Positions 54,622 to 64,000 of a stretch of DNA of 64,000 nucleotides are shown in pieces. The stretch's first letter is position 1, and each line of letters opens with the position of its first letter. The notes beneath the pieces were generated by a model. It had not been told where the DNA came from. It was given only the letters and a program-made list of their open reading frames with translations, and made no database searches. A program made the position numbers and the translations under genes. The DNA comes from Candidatus Nitrospira nitrificans (GTDB taxonomy: Bacteria; Nitrospirota; Nitrospiria; Nitrospirales; Nitrospiraceae): assembly GCF_001458775.1 (NCBI RefSeq), contig NZ_CZPZ01000033.1, positions 1-64,000 of the forward strand, given 5' to 3'.

Positions 54622-57366
54622 ATGACCACACGTCAACTCGATAAAACATATGACCCGAAAGCCGTTGAAGACCGCTGGTCCCGCGAGTGGATCGCCCGGG
54701 GATATTTCCGTGCCGACGCAACGAACCACCCCGGCCGACCCTACAGCATCGTCATTCCTCCTCCCAATGTGACCGGCTCGCTCCATGTCGGACATGCGCT
54801 CAATCATTCGCTGCAAGACATTCTGATCCGGTGGCGGCGTATGCAGGGGTGTAACACCCTCTGGCTCCCTGGAACCGACCACGCCGGCATTGCCACGCAG
54901 AATGTGGTGGAAAGGCAGCTGATGACCGAAGGCCTGTCGCGCGAGTCGCTGGGACGGGAGCGATTCGTTGAGCGGGTTTGGCAATGGAAAGCGACGTCGG
55001 GCAACACGATCGTCAATCAACAAAAGCAGCTCGGAGAATCCTGCGACTGGGACCGCTTGCGATTTACGATGGACGACGGCTTGTCCAAGGCCGTCATCGA
55101 GGTCTTTGTGCGCCTGTATGAAGACGGGTTGATCTATCGCGGCAAGCGGCTCATCAATTGGTGCCCGCGCTGCCTGACCGCCCTTTCCGACATCGAAGTG
55201 GAACATGAGGAGATAAAAGGTAAACTCTATCACCTCCGCTATCCGCTCGTTGATGATCCGAACATCGGTTTGATCGTAGTCACGACACGGCCTGAAACGA
55301 TGTTGGGAGACACGGCCGTTGCCGTGCATCCGGACGACCCTCGCTATCGCCATCTGATCGGCAAGAAGGTGCGTCTGCCGCTGACGACGCGAGAGATTCC
55401 TATTGTAGGAGACCGGATCCTTGTCGATCTGGAATTCGGCACCGGTGCCGTCAAGATCACGCCGGCTCACGACTTCAACGACTACGAAGCGGGAGAGCGG
55501 CACGGACTCCCTCGTCTTGCGGTGCTTGATCATGCCGCATTGCTTGATGCCGCCGGGATGCAACAAGCCGGAGTCGAATCATCCGTCGTCGAGATGCTCC
55601 GTGGCCTTCCCGTCTCCAAAGCCCGTCACAAGGTTGACGCGCTGCTTCGTGAGCAAGGGATCCTGGAAAAAACCGAAGACCACAAGATGGCGGTTGGAAA
55701 GTGCTATCGCTGCAAGACGGTCGTCGAGCCATATCTGTCCCCCCAGTGGTTCATCAAGATTCAACCTCTTGCCGATCCCGCTATCGAGGCAGTTGAAGCG
55801 GGACGGATCCGGATTATCCCCGAAGGCTGGGTGAACAATTATCTCGGCTGGATGCGGGATATCAAAGATTGGTGCATCTCACGGCAGATTTGGTGGGGGC
55901 ACCAAATCCCCGCCTGGTACTGTCTGACATGCAACAGCGGTCAGATCGTCACCGCGGACGGTCGGGTCACAATCCTACAAGACGCCGTACCGATCATCTC
56001 CAAATCGGTCCCCCTTCAGTGTCCGGCCTGCAACAGCCGGCAATTGCTCCGCGATCCGGACGTGCTCGATACCTGGTTCTCCTCCGCCCTCTGGCCGTTC
56101 ACGACCCTGGGCTGGCCGGATCAGACGCCTGAACTCAAGACCTATTATCCGACTTCCACGTTGGTCACGGGCCTCGACATTCTGTTCTTCTGGGTGGCCC
56201 GCATGATCATGATGGGGCTCAAGTTCATGGGAGATGTGCCCTTCAAAGACGTCTATATCCATGCCTTGGTCCGCGACGCGGAAGGCCAGAAGATGAGCAA
56301 GTCCAAGGGCAACGTGATCGACCCGCTGCATGTCATGGATCAATTCGGCACCGATGCCCTTCGGTTCACCCTCGCCTCGATGGCCTCGCCGGGGCGCGAT
56401 ATCAAGCTGGCGGAAGAACGGATCGAGGGTTACCGCAATTTCGCCAATAAGATTTGGAATGCGGCGCGATTCGCGTTGATGTATCTCGACGGACCGAGTA
56501 CCGCTCTCCCCGTGGCGCAACGGACGTTCCCCGACCGGTGGATCCTGAGCCGTCTTGCCCACACGATCCACATCGTCACGGCGGAGTTGGAGTCATACCG
56601 TTTCGATCGTGCAGCGACAGCCCTCTACCAGTTCATGTGGCATGAGTACTGTGACTGGTATCTGGAATTGATCAAACCGATTCTGCAAGCACCCGACCAT
56701 CCGGATGGAGCCGGCACTCGGCACACGCTCGTGGAGACATTGGAAACGACCATGCGGCTGCTGCATCCCTTCATGCCGTTCATCACGGAAGAAATTTGGC
56801 AAACGATCCCCCATCAGGGAGACAGCATCGTCGTGCAGGGCTATCCGGTCCTGGACCAGGCGTGGGCCGCGCCCGACGCGGAGCAGCACTTCGCGTTGCT
56901 GGAACAAACGGTGGGACTCGTCCGAACCGGCCGAGTGCTCTTGAATTATCCGCCGGGACAGCAGATTCCGTTTCATGTCGGGCACGACGACCCGAACAAG
57001 CAGAACCGGCTCCATCAGTTACACCGACATCTGGCTCACCTCGGCCGCGGCACCGCCGACGTGAGTCCGCCCCGAGATTGGCCGGCGGCAAGATTGTTGC
57101 GATTGGTCACGGAAGGCCTCTCAGTGGGTATCGCCGTCGCCGATGACGTCGACCTGAAGAAAGCGATTGAGCGCCTAGGAAAACAGCTCGCGGAGACCGA
57201 CAAGGAATTGCAACGCGTCGACGGGAAACTGAAAAACGCTGAGTTTGTGTCGAAAGCTCCGCCGGATGTGATTGCCGAACACCAGGAGAGGGTACAAACC
57301 CTCGCTTGCGATCGTGCTTTACTGGCAGACAGCGAACGGCAGCTCCGCGCGATGCTTGGGACCTAA
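54622..57366 (+). CDS. valS: valyl-tRNA synthetase
   Basis: 914 residues from MTTRQLDKTYDPKAVEDRWS; an AAGGA site supports this ATG over the longer frame from 54487. The HIGH motif is PPNVTGSLHVGHAL, the KMSKS motif is GQKMSKSKGNVIDP, and the editing CP1 domain spans about 185-340 (TTRPETMLGDTAVAVHPDD). The C-terminal coiled-coil arm that grips tRNA ends the protein. First gene of a valS-nadC-birA-coaX group with 3-24-base gaps. Confidence 0.96.
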   Translation: MTTRQLDKTYDPKAVEDRWSREWIARGYFRADATNHPGRPYSIVIPPPNVTGSLHVGHALNHSLQDILIRWRRMQGCNTLWLPGTDHAGIATQNVVERQLMTEGLSRESLGRERFVERVWQWKATSGNTIVNQQKQLGESCDWDRLRFTMDDGLSKAVIEVFVRLYEDGLIYRGKRLINWCPRCLTALSDIEVEHEEIKGKLYHLRYPLVDDPNIGLIVVTTRPETMLGDTAVAVHPDDPRYRHLIGKKVRLPLTTREIPIVGDRILVDLEFGTGAVKITPAHDFNDYEAGERHGLPRLAVLDHAALLDAAGMQQAGVESSVVEMLRGLPVSKARHKVDALLREQGILEKTEDHKMAVGKCYRCKTVVEPYLSPQWFIKIQPLADPAIEAVEAGRIRIIPEGWVNNYLGWMRDIKDWCISRQIWWGHQIPAWYCLTCNSGQIVTADGRVTILQDAVPIISKSVPLQCPACNSRQLLRDPDVLDTWFSSALWPFTTLGWPDQTPELKTYYPTSTLVTGLDILFFWVARMIMMGLKFMGDVPFKDVYIHALVRDAEGQKMSKSKGNVIDPLHVMDQFGTDALRFTLASMASPGRDIKLAEERIEGYRNFANKIWNAARFALMYLDGPSTALPVAQRTFPDRWILSRLAHTIHIVTAELESYRFDRAATALYQFMWHEYCDWYLELIKPILQAPDHPDGAGTRHTLVETLETTMRLLHPFMPFITEEIWQTIPHQGDSIVVQGYPVLDQAWAAPDAEQHFALLEQTVGLVRTGRVLLNYPPGQQIPFHVGHDDPNKQNRLHQLHRHLAHLGRGTADVSPPRDWPAARLLRLVTEGLSVGIAVADDVDLKKAIERLGKQLAETDKELQRVDGKLKNAEFVSKAPPDVIAEHQERVQTLACDRALLADSERQLRAMLGT

Positions 57367-57369
57367 ACG

Positions 57370-58251
57370 ATGGCCACACTCCCCGCCGCAGAGATCCGCC
57401 GCACGGTGCGCCAAGGGCTCGAGGAGGATCTGGCTCAGGGAGATGTCACGACAGCGGCACTCTTTTCGTCTCCGGTGCCGGCTCGAGCCGAGATTATCGC
57501 GCAACAGCCGTTGGTTGTGGCAGGCATGGCCGCAGCCGTTCAAACCTTTCTCATGGTCGATCCTTCTCTGCGGTTGTCGGTTTCCAAACGAGACGGCGAC
57601 CGAGCTCAGAATGCAGAGCCGCTTCTTCAGATCGAGGGTGATGGGCGGTCCATCTTGCAGGCTGAGCGGGTTGCGTTGAACTTTCTCCAACACCTGTCCG
57701 GAATCGCCACCTTGACGCAACGGTTCTGCCGGGCCGTGCGAGGTTACCCAGCCTGTATCCTGGATACCAGAAAAACGATTCCCGGCTGGCGCGCGCTTCA
57801 GAAGTGGGCCGTGTCGCTTGGCGGAGGGATCAACCACCGCCGATCACTGAGTGACGGCATTCTGATCAAAGATAACCATCTGGTCCTCCTCCAACGCAAT
57901 CGACGACCGGTCGAACGGGCCTGCCGATTGGCACATGCTCGTCGCTCACGTCCGCTCCCCATTATCATCGAGGCGGAATCCCTCGCTGAGGTCCGGCAGG
58001 CGATCGCGGGAAAGCCTGATATTATCCTGCTCGACAATATGGCTCCGGACCTGGTCCGACGTGCCGTGGCATTGATCAAGAAGCAGGCGTTGGTGGAAGT
58101 GTCGGGCGGCATCACTCTGAAGAACGTTCGAGCCATGGCCATGGCCGGCGCCGATCGCATCTCCATTGGAGCGCTCACCCATTCCGCCCCGGCAGCGTCA
58201 GTCAGCCTGGTCATGACGCTGGCTCCGCCTTCACGACGCCGGCGCTCGTAG
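57370..58251 (+). CDS. nadC: nicotinate-nucleotide diphosphorylase (quinolinate phosphoribosyltransferase)
   Basis: A 293-residue protein with the NadC motifs EEDLAQGDVTTAALF, ALNFLQHLSGIATLTQRF, LDTRKTIPGWRALQKWAVSL, GGGINHRRSLSDGILIKDNH, EAESLAEV, and LLDNMAP with VEVSGGITLKNV. It converts quinolinate and PRPP to NaMN, de novo NAD synthesis. It starts three bases after valS and ends three bases before birA. Confidence 0.96.
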   Translation: MATLPAAEIRRTVRQGLEEDLAQGDVTTAALFSSPVPARAEIIAQQPLVVAGMAAAVQTFLMVDPSLRLSVSKRDGDRAQNAEPLLQIEGDGRSILQAERVALNFLQHLSGIATLTQRFCRAVRGYPACILDTRKTIPGWRALQKWAVSLGGGINHRRSLSDGILIKDNHLVLLQRNRRPVERACRLAHARRSRPLPIIIEAESLAEVRQAIAGKPDIILLDNMAPDLVRRAVALIKKQALVEVSGGITLKNVRAMAMAGADRISIGALTHSAPAASVSLVMTLAPPSRRRRS

Positions 58252-58254
58252 TCA

Positions 58255-59094
58255 ATGTCGTCCTCCGCCCCACTCAGCCTCGATCGTATTCGCAGCACCC
58301 TTGCGACCGAGTCACTTGGGCATGTCTTGTATCTCCATCAGGATCTCCCCTCGACGAACGCCGAAGCGGGGTCTCTGGTTCGAACGGGCGCGCGGCACGG
58401 CACCGTCGTGCTTGCCGAAAGCCAGTCAAGCGGTTACGGTCGACATGGGCGTGCGTGGTTCTCTCCGCCGGGGCTGAACATTTATTGCTCCGTCATCATA
58501 CGTGGGATGGGTGACAACCTATCGCTTTCACAATGGCTATCCTGGGTGCCGCTTGTCAGCGCGCTTGCCGTCAGCGAGGCCGTTCAACAGACTGCGGCCG
58601 TGTCCCTTTCGCTGAAGTGGCCGAACGACCTGCTTTTCCAGGAACGGAAAGTCGGCGGGATTCTCTGCGAGAGCAGTCTCACCCCCACGAATGATCCGGC
58701 CGTGGTGATTGGAATCGGGCTCAACGTGAATGTCCCCTCGCTGTCTTTTCCGGAAGAATTACGGCCGATTGCGGCTTCCTTGTTGGATGCTTCGCGACGA
58801 CCGATCGACCGCAATCGGCTCATTGCGCAACTGCTCCTGGAGCTTGAACAATGTCTTGGCGAGCTTCGATCTTCCGGACCGGTCCGGCTGCGGCAGGCCT
58901 ATACGGCTCGCTGTGCCACATTGGGACGCCATATTCGCGTCCTGTTCACGAATGATCCCCCGATCATCGGCATCGCAGAGGCGCTTTCTGCCGACGGCGC
59001 GCTGCAAGTGAGAACCGCGCCGACTCATCTTCGTTCACAGCCGATGCCCCTTGTCGATGTCCGTGCCGCCGATGTCATTCATCTGAGAGAGTAG
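58255..59094 (+). CDS. birA: biotin-acetyl-CoA-carboxylase ligase, catalytic form without HTH
   Basis: A 279-residue ligase. The catalytic domain starts about residue 20 (LYLHQDLPSTNAEAGSLVRT), with the biotin/ATP loop SQSSGYGRHGRAWFSP, a KWPNDLLFQERKVGGILCE core and a small C-terminal SH3-like domain. There is no N-terminal helix-turn-helix, so it lacks the repressor function of E. coli BirA. It attaches biotin to carboxyl carrier protein. Confidence 0.94.
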   Translation: MSSSAPLSLDRIRSTLATESLGHVLYLHQDLPSTNAEAGSLVRTGARHGTVVLAESQSSGYGRHGRAWFSPPGLNIYCSVIIRGMGDNLSLSQWLSWVPLVSALAVSEAVQQTAAVSLSLKWPNDLLFQERKVGGILCESSLTPTNDPAVVIGIGLNVNVPSLSFPEELRPIAASLLDASRRPIDRNRLIAQLLLELEQCLGELRSSGPVRLRQAYTARCATLGRHIRVLFTNDPPIIGIAEALSADGALQVRTAPTHLRSQPMPLVDVRAADVIHLRE

Positions 59095-59118
59095 CGAAAA
59101 TACAGGTGGCCGGGTAGA

Positions 59119-59916
59119 ATGGGTTCGATGCTTTTAGCGGTCGACATTGGGAACACCAACGTGGTCGCGGGAATCTTCGAGGGGTCGGTTCTGCTGACCC
59201 ATTGGCGGTTGGCGACCGACCCTAAGACCACGGCGGATGAGTATGGTGTCCTGTGCCTCAGCCTCATGGCCCGAGACGGGCGACTCCCGGAACACATCAC
59301 CGGCGCGATCATCTCCAGCGTCGTCCCCGCCCTCACGGAGACGTTTGAGTCGATGATTGAAACGTCCTTTGGCTCCACCCCGATCACCGTTTCTTCCGAC
59401 ATGGACACAGGCCTCACCCTGAAATACTCGAATCCGAAAGAGATCGGAAGCGACCGCATTGTGAATGCGGCGGCGGCTTATGAGAAGTTTCACCGTGATC
59501 TCATCATCGTCGATTTCGGCACCGCGACGACGTTTTGTGCCGTCAACCGAGATGGAGAGTATCTCGGAGGGGTGATTGCGCCGGGTCTGACCATTTCCGC
59601 TGAGGCCTTGTTTTCGCGGGCTGCGAAGTTGAGCAAGGTTGAACTCGCCCGGCCCAAGACCGTCATTGGAACCGATACCGCCGGGAGTATTCAATCGGGG
59701 CTCATCTTCGGCTATGCCGGTCTCGTCGACACTCTCGTTCAGCGGATGGAAAGGGAACTGGGACGCACGTCGTATGTGGTTGCCACGGGAGGATTAGCCT
59801 CGGTCATCGCGCCGGAGGCGCGGTCGATTCAACATCTGGAGCCGTTGTTGACTCTTCATGGGCTTGAACTCCTTTATCGCCGCGCCCGCGGCGCGAGTCT
59901 GACGCAGTGGGTCTAG
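59119..59916 (+). CDS. coaX: type III pantothenate kinase
   Basis: A 265-residue ASKHA-fold kinase: N-terminal LLAVDIGNTNVVAGIFEG, SSVVPALT, DFGTATTFCAVNRDGEYLGG, PGLTISAEALFSRAAKL and ATGGLASVIAPEA. It catalyses the first step of CoA synthesis and is not inhibited by CoA, in contrast to CoaA. Last gene of the valS-nadC-birA-coaX cluster. Confidence 0.96.
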   Translation: MGSMLLAVDIGNTNVVAGIFEGSVLLTHWRLATDPKTTADEYGVLCLSLMARDGRLPEHITGAIISSVVPALTETFESMIETSFGSTPITVSSDMDTGLTLKYSNPKEIGSDRIVNAAAAYEKFHRDLIIVDFGTATTFCAVNRDGEYLGGVIAPGLTISAEALFSRAAKLSKVELARPKTVIGTDTAGSIQSGLIFGYAGLVDTLVQRMERELGRTSYVVATGGLASVIAPEARSIQHLEPLLTLHGLELLYRRARGASLTQWV

Positions 59917-59956
59917 TCCTCTTCGCCCCCACGTCATTTTATTTTTTCCGTACCCG

Positions 59957-59984
59957 TTGACTTCTTGGCTCCTATGGATATCTC
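59957..59984 (+). promoter_or_regulatory. possible promoter of grpE-dnaK-dnaJ
   Basis: TTGACT (59957-59962), 16-base spacer, TATCTC (59979-59984); about 20 bases before the grpE ATG. Weak -10. No CIRCE element (the HrcA operator) is visible and hrcA does not precede grpE in this window. Confidence 0.25.
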
Positions 59985-60005
59985 CAGGCTTGTACAGGTA
60001 TCAGG

Positions 60006-60590
60006 ATGAGTGACGACCAAGAACAGAAAAAACCAAACGCCAGTACAATCGATAACTTAGAGGCGGCTTCTCCGGTCATGGAGGCGGCAGACTCCTCCGT
60101 GCAGGATGAACTGGCCGGTAAGACCGAAGAATGCAATGCGCTCAATGATAGGTATCTCCGGCTGGCTGCGGAATTTGAAAACTACAAGCGCCTGATACAA
60201 CGCGACCAGCGTGAGCAGATTCGATTCGGGAATGAACAAATTCTCAAAGAGCTGTTGCCCGTCGTCGATAACATGGAACGGGCGATCAAATCGGCTCGAA
60301 CAAGTGGCGGCGATTCGGCGCTCGTGCAGGGTGTGGAACTGACGCTCAAGCAACTCTCCGGGACCCTGATCAAGTTCGGCGTGCAGGCGATCGAAACAGC
60401 CGGCCGGGAGTTCGATCCAAGCGCCCATCAAGCCGTCTCGTACGGACCATCGAACGACGTGCCGGCCAACAGCGTATTGGAGGAGTTTCAAAAAGGGTAT
60501 CGGTTGCACGACCGGATTTTACGAGCGGCCATGGTCAGTGTGTCGTCAGGGCCGGCCGATCCAAGCGAACATGACTCAACGACGCATTGA
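60006..60590 (+). CDS. grpE: nucleotide-exchange factor GrpE
   Basis: A 194-residue protein: disordered N-terminus, a long helix with RYLRLAAEFENYKRLIQRDQ, then LPVVDNMERAI, and the beta-wing with FDPSAHQAVSY through GYRLHDRILRAAMVSVS. It releases ADP from DnaK. It precedes dnaK by 41 bases. Confidence 0.96.
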   Translation: MSDDQEQKKPNASTIDNLEAASPVMEAADSSVQDELAGKTEECNALNDRYLRLAAEFENYKRLIQRDQREQIRFGNEQILKELLPVVDNMERAIKSARTSGGDSALVQGVELTLKQLSGTLIKFGVQAIETAGREFDPSAHQAVSYGPSNDVPANSVLEEFQKGYRLHDRILRAAMVSVSSGPADPSEHDSTTH

Positions 60591-60631
60591 CCTGATTCAG
60601 TCGTCGTTGTCGAGAAGGAAGGAGTCCACCA

Positions 60632-62551
60632 ATGGGTAAAGTCATCGGCATCGATCTCGGGACCACCAATTCTTGCGTGGCGATTATGAGCGGCGGAGAC
60701 CCCGTCGTGATCGCCAACGCCGAAGGGAGCCGGACCACTCCTTCCGTCGTCGCCATTACCGATAAAACCGAACGGCTGGTCGGACAGATTGCGAAACGGC
60801 AAGCGATCACCAACCCCGAGAACACCATTTATTCCGTGAAGCGCCTGATGGGCCGCAAGTTCAAAAGCCGCGAGGTTCAAGAAGCCATGAAGCGGCTTCC
60901 GTACAAGGTGGTTGAGGCCGATAACGGTGATGCGCATGTCGAGTTGCGCGGCAAACGCTATAGCCCACCGGAAGTCTCCGCCATGATTCTGCAGAAGATG
61001 CGGCAGACGGCCGAAGACTATCTGGGTGAAAAAGTCACCGAGGCCGTGGTGACCGTCCCCGCGTATTTTGACGACAGCCAGCGCCAGGCGACCAAAGATG
61101 CCGGCCAGATTGCCGGGCTGAACGTCCTGCGCATCATCAATGAGCCGACGGCAGCCTCCCTCGCCTACGGTCTGGACAAGAAGAAAGACGAGCGGATCGT
61201 CGTGTATGACTTGGGCGGCGGCACCTTCGACGTCTCTGTTCTTGAAATCGGCGAAGGCGTGTTCGAGGTGAAATCCACCAACGGCGATACGTATCTCGGC
61301 GGTGATGACTTCGATCTCCGCGTGATGGATTGGCTGGTCGACGAGTTCAAGAAAGACCAGGGCATCGATCTGCGGAAAGACCGGATGGCGCTCCAACGCC
61401 TGAAGGAATCGGCGGAACGGGCCAAGATCGAGCTCTCTTCGTCTCAAGAAACGGAGATCAATCTGCCGTTCATCACCGCCGATGCCAGCGGCCCCAAGCA
61501 TATGGTCACGAAACTCACACGGGCCAAACTGGAACAGTTGGTCGACGATCTCATTCAACGCACGATTGAACCTTGCCGCAAGGCCTTGTCCGATGCGGGC
61601 GTCACCGCCAAGGATATCCAAGAAATCGTGTTGGTCGGCGGCATGACCCGCATGCCCAAAGTGATTCAGGTGGTGAAGGACTTCTTTGGAAAAGAACCAC
61701 ACCGCGGCGTGAATCCCGACGAAGTCGTCGCTATCGGAGCCGGCATTCAAGGCGGAGTCCTCAAGGGCGAAGTCAAAGATGTGCTGCTCCTCGATGTCAC
61801 TCCATTATCGTTGGGCATTGAGACGCTGGGCGGCGTGTTCACTAAGCTCATCGAACGCAACACGACCGTTCCGACCAAAAAGAGCCAAGTGTTCTCGACG
61901 GCTGCCGACAACCAAACGGCCGTCACCATCCGCGTGTTTCAAGGTGAACGGGAAATGGCCAATGACAACAAACTGCTCGGGCAGTTCGACCTGGTCGGTA
62001 TTCCTCCGGCTCCGCGCGGCATGCCGCAGATTGAAGTGACTTTCGATATCGATGCCAACGGCATCGTGCACGTATCGGCAAAAGATCTCGCCACACAGAA
62101 AGAACAATCCATCAAGATCACGGCGTCCAGTGGTCTGAGCAAGGATGAAGTCGAGAAATTCGTTCGAGACGCGCAGTCGCATACGGAAGACGATAAGAAA
62201 CGCCGCAAGCTGGCGGAAGCCAAAAACCAGGCGGACAATCTCGTCTATCAAACCGAAAAGAACATCACGGAGTACGGCGACAAAGTTTCCGTCGAGGAAA
62301 AGACGAAAATCCAGGATGCCGTCGCAGCCGTCAAAAAGGCGCTCGAGGGCACCGATGCCGAGGCCATTGAATCGGCGACGCAGACACTCATGACGGCATC
62401 GCACAAGTTGGCCGAAGAGATGTACAAGAAAGCCGCCGCATCCCCGGGTCCGCAACCGGGCGCCTCGTCCTCCGACGGCGCCGGTGAGACCAAGACCGAC
62501 GAGAAAGTCGTGGATGCAGAATTTGAAGAAGTGGACAAAGACAAAAAATAG
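60632..62551 (+). CDS. dnaK: chaperone DnaK (Hsp70)
   Basis: A 639-residue Hsp70: [19 protein letters not shown], the [20 protein letters not shown] and [20 protein letters not shown] phosphate loops, the linker [16 protein letters not shown], a beta-sandwich substrate domain and a C-terminal lid ending in a Gly/Ser-rich tail with VDKDKK. Strong AAGGAG site. Full length. Confidence 0.97.
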   Translation: MGKVIGIDLGTTNSCVAIMSGGDPVVIANAEGSRTTPSVVAITDKTERLVGQIAKRQAITNPENTIYSVKRLMGRKFKSREVQEAMKRLPYKVVEADNGDAHVELRGKRYSPPEVSAMILQKMRQTAEDYLGEKVTEAVVTVPAYFDDSQRQATKDAGQIAGLNVLRIINEPTAASLAYGLDKKKDERIVVYDLGGGTFDVSVLEIGEGVFEVKSTNGDTYLGGDDFDLRVMDWLVDEFKKDQGIDLRKDRMALQRLKESAERAKIELSSSQETEINLPFITADASGPKHMVTKLTRAKLEQLVDDLIQRTIEPCRKALSDAGVTAKDIQEIVLVGGMTRMPKVIQVVKDFFGKEPHRGVNPDEVVAIGAGIQGGVLKGEVKDVLLLDVTPLSLGIETLGGVFTKLIERNTTVPTKKSQVFSTAADNQTAVTIRVFQGEREMANDNKLLGQFDLVGIPPAPRGMPQIEVTFDIDANGIVHVSAKDLATQKEQSIKITASSGLSKDEVEKFVRDAQSHTEDDKKRRKLAEAKNQADNLVYQTEKNITEYGDKVSVEEKTKIQDAVAAVKKALEGTDAEAIESATQTLMTASHKLAEEMYKKAAASPGPQPGASSSDGAGETKTDEKVVDAEFEEVDKDKK

Positions 62552-62574
62552 CCTAGAATAACGCCTCAGACAAT

Positions 62575-62603
62575 CCGAGTTCCCGACACCGTCGGGAACT
62601 CGG
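62575..62603 (+). terminator. strong hairpin between dnaK and dnaJ
   Basis: A 13-bp perfect stem, CCGAGTTCCCGAC with GTCGGGAACTCGG, closed by a 3-base ACC loop. It lies 24 bases past the dnaK stop and 22 before the dnaJ start. CTATTTCAT follows, a poor T-run, so partial termination or mRNA processing is more likely than a full stop. Confidence 0.65.
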
Positions 62604-62625
62604 CTATTTCATAGCTCAATTCGCA

Positions 62626-63759
62626 ATGGCACCTGTGTCAAAACGCGACTACTACGAAACTCTCGGCGTCGATAGAAACGTATCCGACGACGATCTGAAA
62701 AAAGCCTATCGCAAGCTCGCGCGCCAGCACCATCCGGACCTCCATACCGGCGATCAACAGAAAAAAACAGCCGAAGAAAAATTCAAAGAGATCAACGAAG
62801 CCTACGAAACGCTGAGCGATCAAGAAAAGCGGAAACGCTACGACATGTTCGGCCACGCCGGGGCGCAACAAGGTGGGCCGGGCTTTGACGGGTTCGATTT
62901 CAACCGCGGCGGATTCGGAGACGTCTTCAACGATATCTTCGAGGATTTTTTCGGCCAAGCGCGAGGCGGAGGGCCGACTCGGGCCGAACGGGGCAACGAT
63001 CTCCAATACAACCTCGAGATTGAGTTCGAAGAGGCCGTGTACGGAAAAGAGGCCAAGCTCAAAATTCCGCGTTGGGAAATCTGCGTCGATTGCAAAGGAA
63101 CGGGGGCCAAATCAGCGGCCTCCATCAAGACATGCGCCAGCTGCAAAGGCGCCGGTCAAATTCGATTCCAGCAAGGGTTCTTCAGCGTCAGCCGTCCATG
63201 CGGCCAATGTGAAGGCACCGGTCACTTCGTCACGGACCCCTGCTCGACCTGCCAAGGACGGCAACGTGTTTACAAAGAACGCACCATTGCCGTCCATATT
63301 CCAGCCGGTATTGAGACCGGCATGCGACTTCGTCTCTCCAATGAAGGAGAGCATGGCCCCAATGGTGGCCACCCCGGGGACCTCTATGTAGCCGTGACCG
63401 TCAGACCCCATCAAATCTTTCATCGCAAAGGACTCGACATCGTCTGTGATGTGCCGGTCAATCTCGTCACGGCCGTGCTCGGCGGGAAAGTGGAAGTCCC
63501 GACTCTCACGGGGGCGACCGTCATCAAGGTGCCGCCCGGCACGCAACATGACAAGGTTCTTCGGATTAAAGGGTTAGGGGTTCCCAGCCTGAAGGGGGGA
63601 TCGACCGGCGATCAGGTCTATACGATCAAGGTTCAAATTCCCACCAAATTGACGGCCAAACAAAAAGAACTGCTGATGGAGTACGCGAAAGAATGCGGCA
63701 TGACCATGGAAACCAACGGCGACGGTTTCTTCGATAAGATGAAGACCTTCTTCGAGTAG
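62626..63759 (+). CDS. dnaJ: chaperone DnaJ (Hsp40)
   Basis: A 377-residue type I DnaJ: J domain with HPD in ARQHHPDLHT, a Gly/Phe-rich segment (FDGFDFNRGGFGDVFNDIFE), and four zinc-binding repeats (CVDCKGTG, CASCKGAG, CGQCEGTG, CSTCQGRQ), the last losing its final Gly. C-terminal client domains follow (VAVTVRPHQIFHRKGLDIVC). It loads clients on DnaK. Confidence 0.97.
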   Translation: MAPVSKRDYYETLGVDRNVSDDDLKKAYRKLARQHHPDLHTGDQQKKTAEEKFKEINEAYETLSDQEKRKRYDMFGHAGAQQGGPGFDGFDFNRGGFGDVFNDIFEDFFGQARGGGPTRAERGNDLQYNLEIEFEEAVYGKEAKLKIPRWEICVDCKGTGAKSAASIKTCASCKGAGQIRFQQGFFSVSRPCGQCEGTGHFVTDPCSTCQGRQRVYKERTIAVHIPAGIETGMRLRLSNEGEHGPNGGHPGDLYVAVTVRPHQIFHRKGLDIVCDVPVNLVTAVLGGKVEVPTLTGATVIKVPPGTQHDKVLRIKGLGVPSLKGGSTGDQVYTIKVQIPTKLTAKQKELLMEYAKECGMTMETNGDGFFDKMKTFFE

Positions 63760-63800
63760 TCTTCCTACCCCACATCCGGATCAATTCCGTAGAGCCTCTC

Positions 63801-64000
63801 ATGCCCGTGTTTGTTGTCTCCCCTGAGTGCATCGATCAACGGACAATATCGGTCACCGGCGACGTGTTGGTGCATATCAGAGACAGTTTGCGCATCACAG
63901 TCGGTGAGACTCTGTGGCTCGGCAACGGACAGGACGCCAGGTACCGCGTCGAAATCACCGAGGTGTCCAAACGAGCGGTCACCGCGCGCATTCTCGAAAC
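63801..64000 (+). CDS. rsmE: 16S rRNA m3U1498 methyltransferase RsmE, N-terminal part (cut by window edge)
   Basis: The first 66 codons (MPVFVVSPECIDQRTISVTG, HIRDSLRITVGETLWLGNGQ) match the N-terminal PUA-like domain of RsmE, which in many bacteria sits next to the dnaJ/prmA region. The SPOUT catalytic domain lies outside the window. Short, so assigned on the N-terminal domain and neighbourhood only. Confidence 0.72.
   Translation, partial: MPVFVVSPECIDQRTISVTGDVLVHIRDSLRITVGETLWLGNGQDARYRVEITEVSKRAVTARILE

Noticed and set aside
54583-55566. 327-residue frame opposite valS
   Set aside because: valS motifs are complete; the opposite frame has no ribosome site and no recognisable domain.
59930-60005. 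CIRCE/HrcA operator before grpE
   Set aside because: The TTAGCACTC-type inverted repeat is not present and no hrcA gene precedes grpE here.
60488-61750. 420-residue open frame on the strand opposite dnaK
   Set aside because: dnaK is unmistakable on the plus strand; the opposite frame has no family likeness and is the usual shadow of a G+C-rich gene.

Overview
The window reads as chromosome of a Gram-negative, moderately high G+C bacterium, most likely a Nitrospira-type member of the Nitrospirota. This is inferred from gene content only: a SulP transporter fused to carbonic anhydrase, a DHH-CBS-CBS-nucleotidyltransferase fusion, the outer-membrane lipid-transport trio YdbH/YnbE/YdbL, a FadL-type porin, a BTAD regulator of the MalT type, and a glycogen debranching/GH63 pair. 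No ribosomal RNA is present. One tRNA gene (Ser, CGA) is present.

Layout. 1-13.3 kb is an eroded accessory zone. It holds the start of an IS481-type transposase, a large ATPase/BTAD regulator with an in-frame TGA where a Trp is expected, a frameshifted FadL porin, an intact PIN/Phd toxin-antitoxin pair with a palindromic operator, an orphan RHH antitoxin-like gene, a TumA/TumE-like pair whose toxin half is frameshifted, a J-domain protein, an MFS transporter with a frameshifted tail, an intact tRNA nucleotidyltransferase, and a decayed ECF sigma factor. 13.6-27.4 kb is a leftward regulatory and biosynthetic block: an OmpR-type two-component system, a secreted beta-propeller, a DUF3047 protein, then a tight five-gene operon (YHS lipoprotein, MMPL/RND exporter, diiron ferritin-like protein, KAS III-like synthase, SAM methyltransferase). 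This is followed by a second DUF3047 gene next to a fossil of a second propeller, a mercuric-reductase-like flavoprotein and a TVP38 membrane protein. The five-gene operon therefore lies between two diverged copies of a DUF3047-propeller unit.

27.5-41 kb carries a sulfite-oxidase-fold protein, ydbH-ynbE-ydbL, a prepilin/HAMP pair, small secreted proteins, a glycogen-debranching-type enzyme, a GH63-like glucosidase and a beta-helix protein. 41-64 kb is mostly housekeeping: coaE, trxB, thiI, tRNA-Ser, a Cas4-like/DEDD nuclease fusion (DUF2779), a MATE exporter, the SulP-carbonic anhydrase fusion, a PanE-like protein fused to a sulfite-oxidase-like domain, a sirtuin, a HAD protein, a receiver protein with a long helical tail, valS-nadC-birA-coaX, grpE-dnaK-dnaJ, and the start of rsmE.

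The best candidate for an undescribed system is the 18.3-23.8 kb operon. It has a ketoacyl synthase for carbon-carbon bond formation, a diiron oxidase, a methyltransferase, a dedicated MMPL exporter and an envelope lipoprotein. It is flanked by direct duplications and sits beside a two-component system. A 28-bp motif recurs upstream of both propeller units and upstream of the dead sigma-factor gene, and its half-site spacing fits an OmpR-family regulator. Five broken genes within 13 kb next to an IS, against none recognised in the following 50 kb, mark the left end as either a decaying island or a stretch of poorer assembly.
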